From positions 1-64,000 of the forward strand of contig NZ_JBNCAN010000005.1 in NCBI RefSeq assembly GCF_049808615.1: a stretch of 64,000 bases of DNA, given 5' to 3'. The notes under the pieces are model-generated. The model made no database searches, was not told the DNA's origin, and saw only the letters and a list, made by a program, of their open reading frames with translations. The DNA comes from Modicisalibacter sp049808615. Lineage in GTDB: Bacteria; Pseudomonadota; Gammaproteobacteria; Pseudomonadales; Halomonadaceae. Positions 57,977 through 64,000 of the stretch are shown here, one piece after another; positions within the stretch are counted from its first letter, which is position 1; the number at the start of each line of letters is the position of its first letter. The position numbers were made by a program, and so were the translations under genes.

Positions 57977-59008
57977 TCACTCGACGGTCAAGATCATCTT
58001 GATGGCTTTCTCCTTTGCCGCATCGGTGAAGATATCATAGGCCTTTTCGATCTCGTCGAGCTTGAAGCGGTGGGTCACCAGCTCTGCTGGCTCTACGTCG
58101 CCGCTTTCTACGGCACGCATCAGTACGGGGATGGTGTTGGTGCTGACCAGGCCGGTCCGCAGAGTAATGTTCTTGATCCATAGGTCCTGCAATTGGAGAT
58201 CGACACTCTTTCCGTGCACGCCCAAATTAGCGATGTGTCCGCCCGCCCGAACGATCTGCTGGCAGACATCGAAGGTTTCGGGAATGCCCACTGCTTCCAT
58301 GGCCACGTCGACACCTTCGCCATCGGTCAGCGCAAGAATAGCCTCGACGGGATTACTGGAAATGACATCGGTGGCGCCAAGCTGTTTGGCCATGGCCAAA
58401 CGATTCTCGTCGGGATCGACCATGATGATGCGCGCCGGAGAGTAGAAACGCGATGTCATCAGCGCCGCCAGGCCGATGGGGCCGGCGCCGACGATGACCA
58501 CCGTGTCGCCCAGCTTGACCTCGCCGTTGAGGGCGCCAATCTCGTGACCGGTGGGCAGGATGTCGCTGAGCATCACCGCTGCCTCCCGGTTCATGTCATC
58601 GGGTAGTGGAAACAGGCTGTTGTCGGCATGGGGAGTGCGTACATATTCGGCCTGGGTGCCGTCAATCAGGTGGCCGAGAATCCAGCCGCCGTCGCGGCAG
58701 TGGGCATAGATGCCGCGCTTGCAGTAGTCGCAGCGGCCGCAGGAGGTAACGCAGGAGATCAGCACCTCGTCGCCGACCTTGATATTGCTCACGCCGTCAC
58801 CGACTTCTTCCACCACTCCCACGCCTTCGTGGCCCAAAGTACGGCCATCCTCCACGGCGGGTACATCGCCTTTCAGAATGTGCAGGTCGGTGCCGCAGAT
58901 GGTGGTATGGGTGATGCGCACCACCGCGTCCGTGGGCTTCTCGATGCTTGGACGCGGCTTGTCCTCCCAACGGCGCTTGCCGGGGCCGTGAAATACCAAT
59001 GCCTTCAT
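57977..59008 (-). CDS. Zinc-dependent alcohol dehydrogenase
   Basis: A 343-residue medium-chain dehydrogenase. Catalytic zinc ligands are in TTICGTDLHI (Cys near residue 37) and LGHEGVGVVEEVGDGV; the structural zinc loop is CGRCDYCKRGIYAHC near 90. The NAD site is VVIVGAGPIGLAALM near 170 with an acidic residue in IIMVDPDENR, favouring NAD. It resembles enzymes annotated as isopropanol or general alcohol dehydrogenases; substrate uncertain. The start follows a very good AAGGAGG site; the longer upstream frame is not convincing. An FNR-type box lies about 95 bases upstream in the gap it shares with the cytochrome c peroxidase gene. Confidence 0.9.
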   Translation of the reverse strand: MKALVFHGPGKRRWEDKPRPSIEKPTDAVVRITHTTICGTDLHILKGDVPAVEDGRTLGHEGVGVVEEVGDGVSNIKVGDEVLISCVTSCGRCDYCKRGIYAHCRDGGWILGHLIDGTQAEYVRTPHADNSLFPLPDDMNREAAVMLSDILPTGHEIGALNGEVKLGDTVVIVGAGPIGLAALMTSRFYSPARIIMVDPDENRLAMAKQLGATDVISSNPVEAILALTDGEGVDVAMEAVGIPETFDVCQQIVRAGGHIANLGVHGKSVDLQLQDLWIKNITLRTGLVSTNTIPVLMRAVESGDVEPAELVTHRFKLDEIEKAYDIFTDAAKEKAIKMILTVE

Positions 59009-59098
59009 GATGCTTCCTCCTTGAGGATTAAAAGCTGCAACTGGCAGTCGATGCCAAGTACTACCAGGCCAGGGTGGCATGGGTCGTCTAGGGCACTC

Positions 59099-59112
59099 TT
59101 GATTCACATCAA
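59099..59112. promoter_or_regulatory. FNR/Anr box between alcohol dehydrogenase and cytochrome c peroxidase genes
   Basis: TTGATTCACATCAA is a full match to TTGAT-N4-ATCAA. A -10-like TTATAA at 59138-59143 has class II spacing towards the peroxidase gene. Cytochrome c peroxidase genes are known Anr/FNR targets in pseudomonads. The alcohol dehydrogenase could share the site. Confidence 0.8.
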
Positions 59113-59213
59113 GGCAAGGATTGATCAATTAGTTAAATTATAAAATGAGCGGGAGATTCCAAGCGCGAGCTCACAATCGTGACGAATTGGTTAGTTGCTC
59201 GAAGACTTTGATC

Positions 59214-59230
59214 TTCAGCTTCCTGTAAGG
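59214..59230 (+). promoter_or_regulatory. Shared upstream motif, copy 1
   Basis: TTCAGCTTCCTGTAAGG lies 57 bases before the cytochrome c peroxidase gene and nearly repeats TTAAGCCTCCTGTAAGG at 60574-60590. Half-sites TTCAG/TTAAG and GTAAG recur 11 bases apart, like direct-repeat sites of PmrA/QseB-type regulators. The link to a regulator is inference. Confidence 0.4.
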
Positions 59231-59287
59231 CGCGTATACATCAATGCAGGGACAAGGTGGTTCATCAAATGAACAAGGGAGATCAGC

Positions 59288-60340
59288 ATGCAAAAGCGAA
59301 GCCTGGTACTGATGATGGCTGGAGTGGTAGTGGCAGGGGCGGCCTTGGCCGCCGAGGATGAATTGATGAGCCGCGCCCAGGCGCTGTTCAAACCAATTCC
59401 GGAGCAGCCACCGGAGATGGAGGGCAATCCCAGCACGCCTGCCAAGGTGGAGCTTGGCAAGATGCTCTATTTCGAGCCGAGGCTGTCGAAAAGTCATGCC
59501 ATCAGCTGCAATACCTGCCATCTGGTGGGGCTCGGTGGCACCGACATGCTTGAAACCTCCATCGGGCATCGCTGGCAGGTGGGCGGGCGCAACTCGCCCA
59601 CGGTGCTCAACGCAGTATTCAATACTGCCCAGTTCTGGGACGGGCGCGCCGCGGATCTCGCCGAGCAGGCCGGGGGGCCGTTGATCAACCCGGTGGAGAT
59701 GGCGACCACGCACGAGCATGCGGTGGAAATGCTTGAAGGTATTCCCGGTTATCAACCGGTTTTCGAGGAGGCTTTCCCGGACGCGGAAGATCCCATCAAT
59801 ATCGATAATGTGCAGGACGCCATTGCCTTGTTCGAGGCGACGCTGATCACGCCCAATGCGCCTTTCGACCAATATTTGAAGGGGGACGCCGACGCCCTGA
59901 GCGATCAGCAGAAGACCGGGCTCGAGCTGTTCGTCAACAAGGGCTGCGCCGCTTGTCATAGCGGCATCAATCTTGGCGGTGATCAATATCAGCCCTTTGG
60001 CGTGGTGGAAAAACCCGGTGCCAATTTCCTGCCGCCGGAAGACAAGGGACGTTTTGCAGTCACGGAGTCCGCTTCCGATGAGTACGTCTTCAAAGTGCCG
60101 AGCCTACGCAACATTGCCCTGACGCCGCCGTATTTTCATAGCGGCAAGGCCTGGGACTTGAAGCAGGCCGTGGCGGTAATGGGGGTGGCGCAACTCGGGT
60201 CCGAGTTGAACGACGAGGAAGTGGAATCGATCACCGCGTTCCTGCACAGCCTGACCGGCGAGCAACCCCGGCTGGAATATCCCATCCTGCCGCCGAGCAC
60301 GGCAGATACGCCGCGTCCGGAGCTGGGTATCGATCAATAG
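59288..60340 (+). CDS. Dihaem cytochrome c peroxidase
   Basis: A 350-residue periplasmic peroxidase with a signal peptide (cleavage near ALAAED, residue 22). Two haem sites are present: C74-NT-C77-H78 (low-potential peroxidatic haem) and C220-AA-C223-H224 (electron-transfer haem). The family regions GGTDMLETSIGHRWQVGGRNSPT near 84 and FKVPSLRNIALTPPYFHSG near 265 are intact. It reduces hydrogen peroxide using electrons from cytochrome c. Expression is likely raised at low oxygen through the FNR box upstream. A hairpin follows the gene. Confidence 0.95.
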   Translation: MQKRSLVLMMAGVVVAGAALAAEDELMSRAQALFKPIPEQPPEMEGNPSTPAKVELGKMLYFEPRLSKSHAISCNTCHLVGLGGTDMLETSIGHRWQVGGRNSPTVLNAVFNTAQFWDGRAADLAEQAGGPLINPVEMATTHEHAVEMLEGIPGYQPVFEEAFPDAEDPINIDNVQDAIALFEATLITPNAPFDQYLKGDADALSDQQKTGLELFVNKGCAACHSGINLGGDQYQPFGVVEKPGANFLPPEDKGRFAVTESASDEYVFKVPSLRNIALTPPYFHSGKAWDLKQAVAVMGVAQLGSELNDEEVESITAFLHSLTGEQPRLEYPILPPSTADTPRPELGIDQ

Positions 60341-60349
60341 CTTGAATCA

Positions 60350-60377
60350 CGGCGTGGCGCGTCATCATGCCACGCCG
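60350..60377 (+). terminator. Hairpin after cytochrome c peroxidase gene
   Basis: A 9-bp perfect stem (CGGCGTGGC at 60350-60358 and GCCACGCCG at 60369-60377) nine bases past the stop codon, followed by TCTTGCC. It lacks a long T run but its position suits a terminator. Confidence 0.6.
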
Positions 60378-60573
60378 TCTTGCCCGGAAAACAGAAATCC
60401 AAAGACGGAGCACAACCACCTGCTTATCAGAACCTTGAACAGCAAAATAAGGAATTAATGATCGATATCCCGAGTGCTCATTATCCCCCTTCTTTTTTTA
60501 TATTCCTGCGATCTTCCTGAGACATGGCTTGTCGTGCATTTTTCTTGAAGCACCCCACTAAAAATTTTCCATT

Positions 60574-60590
60574 TTAAGCCTCCTGTAAGG
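60574..60590 (+). promoter_or_regulatory. Shared upstream motif, copy 2
   Basis: TTAAGCCTCCTGTAAGG, 80 bases before the PepSY/cytochrome b561 genes, shares TCCTGTAAGG and flanking bases with the motif before the cytochrome c peroxidase gene. It may be a binding site for a common regulator. The rest of the gap 60378-60669 shows no gene. Confidence 0.4.
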
Positions 60591-60669
60591 TCGGGCTGCC
60601 ACCATGACGACATGCCGATTCGGCATGTACCCGAAAAAAGCAATCAAGACCGTGAAAAGGAGAGTCGAT

Positions 60670-60945
60670 ATGCAAATTCGTTATGTGCTGGTTGCCGCCG
60701 CCGCCCTGTCGTTTGCCGGTGTCGCCGTTGCTGCCCCTCAATGCACCGATGCACCGGAGTCCGAATGGATGAGCGAGGACGCCATGCAACAGCAGCTTGA
60801 GGATCAGGGTTACCAGATCGATCGATTCGTCGTTACCGACACAAACTGCTACGAAATCTATGGAGAAGACAAGGAAGGCGTGAAGGTCGAAATCTACTTC
60901 AACCCGGTCAACGGCGAGGTCGTGGAGGAGCATCGCAATGACTGA
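60670..60945 (+). CDS. Small exported PepSY-domain protein
   Basis: A 91-residue periplasmic protein with a signal peptide (MQIRYVLVAAAALSFAGVAVAA) and one PepSY domain: MQQQLEDQGYQIDRFVVTD, then NCYEIYGEDKEGVKVEIYFN. Cysteines in PQCTD and TNCYE correspond to those of the paralogue at 55312. AAGGAG lies upstream of the chosen start; a start 66 bases earlier would spoil the signal peptide. It overlaps the cytochrome b561 gene by eight bases. Confidence 0.88.
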   Translation: MQIRYVLVAAAALSFAGVAVAAPQCTDAPESEWMSEDAMQQQLEDQGYQIDRFVVTDTNCYEIYGEDKEGVKVEIYFNPVNGEVVEEHRND

Positions 60946-61489
60946 TAACGGGGAAACCAGCACTGGGGCCCGGGATGATCGGGTCAAGGTCTGGGACCCG
61001 GCGGTGCGTATCTTTCACTGGAGTCTGGTGACGGCATTTGCCGTCGCCTACTTCACCCCGGATAGCAATCGTGATGTCCACGAATGGGCCGGCTATGTGG
61101 CATTGGGTCTGGTGGCTTTTCGCTTGATCTGGGGCGTAATCGGCAGTCGTCATGCACGTTTCAGCGATTTCGTACCCGGGCCGGCAAAGCTGGCGAATTA
61201 TGTGCGCCAGATGATCCGAGGCCAGGAGCCGCGCTATCTCGGCCACAACCCCGCGGCGGCGATCATGATTCTTTTTCTGCTCATTGCCGTCGGCGTGATC
61301 GGCGTCAGCGGCTGGCTGCTGACCACCGACTGGGGCTGGGGCAGCAAGACGATCGAGGAGATACATGAAATATCGGTGAACGTCACGCTCGTGGCCATTG
61401 GGCTCCATGTGGCTGCGGCGATCTATGAAAGCTTTCATCAGCGAGAGAATCTGATTCGTTCCATGGTAACCGGCTACAAGCGGCGTTGA
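60938..61489 (+). CDS. Cytochrome b561-type membrane protein
   Basis: A 183-residue four-helix membrane cytochrome b. Histidines at VRIFHWSLVTAFAV (near residue 25), RDVHEWAGYVALG (near 47), IEEIHEISVNVTL (near 143) and AIGLHVAAAIYESFH (near 157) suit two haems b. PepSY proteins next to such genes are a known pairing. It may pass electrons between quinone and periplasmic acceptors. It overlaps the PepSY gene, so the two are probably made together. Confidence 0.88.
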   Translation: MTDNGETSTGARDDRVKVWDPAVRIFHWSLVTAFAVAYFTPDSNRDVHEWAGYVALGLVAFRLIWGVIGSRHARFSDFVPGPAKLANYVRQMIRGQEPRYLGHNPAAAIMILFLLIAVGVIGVSGWLLTTDWGWGSKTIEEIHEISVNVTLVAIGLHVAAAIYESFHQRENLIRSMVTGYKRR

Positions 61490-61584
61490 CCAATGCCTTC
61501 TTATGAACAGGAGCTGCTTGAAGGATATCGAGAAGTAGCGGCAAGCAAGGCTTGTTGTTTGAACATTATATAGGGGGGTGGGCA

Positions 61585-62139
61585 ATGAATTATCGGGACA
61601 CTCAGCGGCGTTACGGCGTCGTCAGTCTTTTATTTCACTGGACGATGGCGCTTCTTGTCATTGTCCAATTCATGGCGCTCAGTGGTTACATCAACGATGG
61701 TGATCACTGGATTGGTAATACCATAGTGCCTTGGCATGTGGATGTCGGTTTATTACTGCTTGTGCTCGTATCACTTAGAATCATCTGGATGCTGAGCCAG
61801 CGACAACAGCGTCCCGAAGTACATGGTCAGGGCGCCATGCAGCTTCTGGCTAAAGGCGGACATTTTCTGCTCTATGCGTGCATGGTGCTGATGCCGGTGA
61901 CAGGTATTCTACTCATGGTGGGAGGAGGTCACGGTCTTGGATTCCTGGGCATCGAACTCGTTGCCGAGAGCGAGAAGAAAATTTCCTGGGCCGTTGCATT
62001 GGGCGAGTGGCACGCCCAGATTTCCTGGCTGTTCGTTGCGCTGGTGCTCGGTCATTTCGCGGCGGCGCTTTATCATCACTTCGTCAAGCACGACGATACG
62101 CTCTTGCGCATGACGACAAAACGTTTCGAGCAAAGCTGA
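61585..62139 (+). CDS. Cytochrome b561 (CybB-type)
   Basis: A 184-residue membrane cytochrome b of the CybB/YceJ type, with four hydrophobic segments and histidines in VSLLFHWTMALLVI (near 17), IVPWHVDVGLLLL (near 51), and AQISWLFVALVLGHFAAALYH (near 155-165). The E. coli relative CybB is a superoxide:ubiquinone oxidoreductase; that activity cannot be assumed here. The start MNYRDTQRRYG follows GGGGGGTGGGC. It lies 95 bp after the preceding cytochrome b561 and ends at a strong bidirectional terminator. Confidence 0.88.
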   Translation: MNYRDTQRRYGVVSLLFHWTMALLVIVQFMALSGYINDGDHWIGNTIVPWHVDVGLLLLVLVSLRIIWMLSQRQQRPEVHGQGAMQLLAKGGHFLLYACMVLMPVTGILLMVGGGHGLGFLGIELVAESEKKISWAVALGEWHAQISWLFVALVLGHFAAALYHHFVKHDDTLLRMTTKRFEQS

Positions 62140-62269
62140 ATCTGGGGCCCGCCCTCCAGGCGGTTTTCAAACGTTTCGCAAACAGGATATTCGGCAAGCA
62201 AGTACGACAGGTATCTGGCGAGACAGGCCGTCCAAGTAAAGATCAAGTGTCATATGGTTGCCGTGCAAT

Positions 62270-62311
62270 AACCAGCGCCACTGCCTTTCCGGGGCAGTGG
62301 CGCTGGTTTTT
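62270..62311. terminator. Strong bidirectional terminator
   Basis: A perfect 16-bp stem (AACCAGCGCCACTGCC at 62270-62285 and GGCAGTGGCGCTGGTT at 62293-62308) with a seven-base loop and T runs on both strands. It separates the cytochrome b561 gene from the convergent phaC. Confidence 0.93.
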
Positions 62312-62327
62312 ACCTTTACAGCAAGCG

Positions 62328-64000
62328 TTATTGCTGCAATACGTAGGTGCCCGGCGCATCCGCGATAGGCGAATAATCCTGGCCGCCCATCTCCGGTGGC
62401 GCAACCTGTTCCTTGGCGGAACGCTCCACCAGCCAGGCTTGCCATACCGGCCACCAGGAGCCTTGTTGACGGGGGATCGTCTGTTGCCAGGTATCCGGGT
62501 CGATATAGCTTTCCCTTTCCTTGCGCGTTTCGACCTGGTAGGTGCGACGCGGATGCCCGGGTTCGCTGACGATGCCGGCGTTGTGACCGCCGCTGGTGAG
62601 CAGGAAGGTCACTTCCTCCGCATCGGACAAGAGGTGGATCTTGTAGGCAGAGCGCCAGGGGGCGACATGATCGCTTTGTGTTGCCACGGCGAAAAGCGGC
62701 ACGTTGATATCGGTGATGGCGATGGGTCGGTCGCCGACGATGTAGCGCCCGGCTGCCAGGTCGTTGTCGAGATAGAGCCTTCGTAGATACTGGGAGTGCA
62801 TCTGATAGGGCATGCGTGTCAGATCGGCGTTCCAGGCCATCAAGGCGATCATGGGCTGGCGTTCTCCCAGCATGTATTCGCGCACCATTCGCGACCAGAC
62901 AAGATCGTTGGAGCGCAGCAGCTGAAAGGCGCCAGCCATCTGGTAACCACCAAGATAGCCTCGTTCCTGCATCATGCTTTCGAGGTAATCGACTTCGCTT
63001 TCGGTGATGAAGAGCGACAATTCACCGGCTTCGGTGAAGTCGACCTGGGTGGCGAGGGTGCTCATCGAGGCCAGGCGATCATCGCCGTCCCTGGCCATCA
63101 TGGCGGCCTGTATCGTCAATAGCGTGCCGCCCAGGCAGTAACCCACCGCGTGGATCTTCTGATCGGGAACGATGGCGGATACCACATCCAGCGCCGCGGC
63201 GGGACCGAGCCTGCGATAGCTGCCCATGCCCAGGTCTCGATCTTCCGAGGTGGGGTTGCGCCAGGAGATCATGAACACCGTATGACCCTGGTCCACCAGA
63301 TAGCGCACCAGGGATTTCTCCGCCGTCAGATCAAGGATGTAATATTTCATGATCCAGGCGGGCACGATCAGTACCGGCTCCGCGTAGACCTTCTTGGTGG
63401 TCGGGGTGTACTGGATCAGTTCGATCAGGTGATTGCGATAGACCACCTTGCCTGGGGTAGTCGCAAGATCTTCACCGACCTTGAATTGCTCTGCACCCAC
63501 CGGCGGGCAGCCAGTCAGCCGTCGTTCCCTATCCTCGCAGAAGTTTTCCCAGCCGCGCACAAAGTTCATGCCGCCCTGCTGTATGGTCGCGTCGATCACC
63601 TCCGGGTTGAGCCAGGGAAAGTTGGAGGGCGACCAGCGATCGAGCATCTGGCGACCAATGAAGGACACCACGTTTTCGGTGCTTTTCGACAGTCCATCGA
63701 TATTGGTGGTGGCGTTTTCCCACCATTCTTGCTGTAGCAGAAACGATTGATAGATAAAGTTGTAGGGCCAGCGGGACCAGGCTTCACCGGAAAAACGGTC
63801 GTCCTGAAGCGTCGGCTCGATGCAGGGCTGAGTGCCCGTGGACATGTTGGCTCGGCGAATATGGCGCAACAGGTGCTCGACCTTGAAGCCCACATCCTCG
63901 GCCAGTTCCATCTGCTTGCCCGGGGACATGGCGAGATGGGCGAGCCACTCGTAAATCACCGTGGAGACACCGGCCGGCGTGATGCCACCGGTCAGGGTGG
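62328..64000 (-). CDS. phaC: Poly(3-hydroxyalkanoate) synthase, partial at window edge
   Basis: At least 557 residues of a PHA synthase; the frame is still open at the window end, where it reads TLTGGITPAGVSTVIYEWLA, so the N-terminus is missing. The lipase-like box is VGYCLGGTLL with the catalytic cysteine, the aspartate is in FAVATQSDHVAPW, and the histidine in LTSGGHNAGIV. The length and N-terminal region favour a class I enzyme. It polymerises hydroxyacyl-CoA into storage granules. No phaA, phaB or phasin gene is in view. It ends next to a bidirectional terminator. Confidence 0.94.
   Translation of the reverse strand, partial: TLTGGITPAGVSTVIYEWLAHLAMSPGKQMELAEDVGFKVEHLLRHIRRANMSTGTQPCIEPTLQDDRFSGEAWSRWPYNFIYQSFLLQQEWWENATTNIDGLSKSTENVVSFIGRQMLDRWSPSNFPWLNPEVIDATIQQGGMNFVRGWENFCEDRERRLTGCPPVGAEQFKVGEDLATTPGKVVYRNHLIELIQYTPTTKKVYAEPVLIVPAWIMKYYILDLTAEKSLVRYLVDQGHTVFMISWRNPTSEDRDLGMGSYRRLGPAAALDVVSAIVPDQKIHAVGYCLGGTLLTIQAAMMARDGDDRLASMSTLATQVDFTEAGELSLFITESEVDYLESMMQERGYLGGYQMAGAFQLLRSNDLVWSRMVREYMLGERQPMIALMAWNADLTRMPYQMHSQYLRRLYLDNDLAAGRYIVGDRPIAITDINVPLFAVATQSDHVAPWRSAYKIHLLSDAEEVTFLLTSGGHNAGIVSEPGHPRRTYQVETRKERESYIDPDTWQQTIPRQQGSWWPVWQAWLVERSAKEQVAPPEMGGQDYSPIADAPGTYVLQQ

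Noticed and set aside
1..64000. tRNA, rRNA, CRISPR arrays and riboswitches
   Set aside because: I looked for CCA-type tRNA ends with cloverleaf arms, rRNA segments, spaced direct repeats and well-known riboswitch cores and saw none I could support by eye.

Overview
The window looks like chromosomal DNA of a moderately GC-rich gammaproteobacterium, most probably a member of the Halomonadaceae or a close relative. The basis is gene content: a Tsx-NupC-DeoCABD-Cdd nucleoside island, class III ribonucleotide reductase, UbiU/UbiV, PhaC and several RND pumps. This is an inference from gene families, not a database match. The theme is respiratory flexibility, with anaerobic metabolism, periplasmic c-type cytochromes and peroxide defence. 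Palindromes of the FNR/Anr type (TTGAT-N4-ATCAA-like) precede five of the redox loci.

Layout. 1-124: 5' end of an IS1380-family element on the minus strand, cut by the window edge. 253-687: small exported DUF7282-like protein. 1161-10028: tight seven-gene operon for a periplasmic type II DMSO-reductase-family molybdoenzyme (alpha, beta, TorD-like chaperone, haem-b gamma), followed by an Nbp35/Mrp-like P-loop ATPase, a cytosolic protein with 14 propeller-type repeats, and a DCC thiol-oxidoreductase-like protein. 10091-17801: DeoR, its operator, then tsx, nupC, deoC, deoA, deoB, deoD, cdd. deoB carries an in-frame 24-bp minisatellite. 17790-22619 (minus): nrdG, a separate 55-aa glycyl-radical subunit, nrdD, ubiV and ubiU, with two FNR-type boxes. 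22776-25508: GST-like protein, DUF2892 protein, small ORF, trxC and a class II glutamine amidotransferase. 25579-31178: a scrambled accessory island with IS1380 and resolvase fragments, an apparently intact Gabija-type helicase (GajB), a 5'-truncated GajA and a PrlF-YhaV toxin-antitoxin pair.

31222-37752 (minus): four translationally coupled genes for an octahaem cytochrome, a membrane cytochrome b, a membrane-fusion protein and an RND permease. 37978-43582: tandem universal stress protein; SqrR/BigR-like repressor facing a DsrE-like protein and a bile-acid/arsenite-type transporter; exported catalase-peroxidase. 43894-52529: cation/proton antiporter, TetR-MFP-RND efflux operon with a perfect operator, exported cytochrome c, and a lipoamide-dehydrogenase-like flavoprotein. 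52579-62139: PepSY-flavodoxin-reductase, DUF2271 and PepSY proteins, an OmpR-type two-component system, zinc alcohol dehydrogenase, dihaem cytochrome c peroxidase, and a second PepSY protein with two cytochromes b561. 62328-64000 (minus): PHA synthase, running off the window.

How the parts fit: the molybdoenzyme, octahaem cytochrome and cytochrome c peroxidase would exchange electrons with the quinone/cytochrome c pool. UbiU/V would make ubiquinone, and NrdD/G deoxynucleotides, without oxygen. KatG, cytochrome c peroxidase and TrxC handle oxidative stress on return to air. The best candidates for undescribed biology are the accessory genes of the molybdoenzyme operon and the octahaem cytochrome-RND operon.
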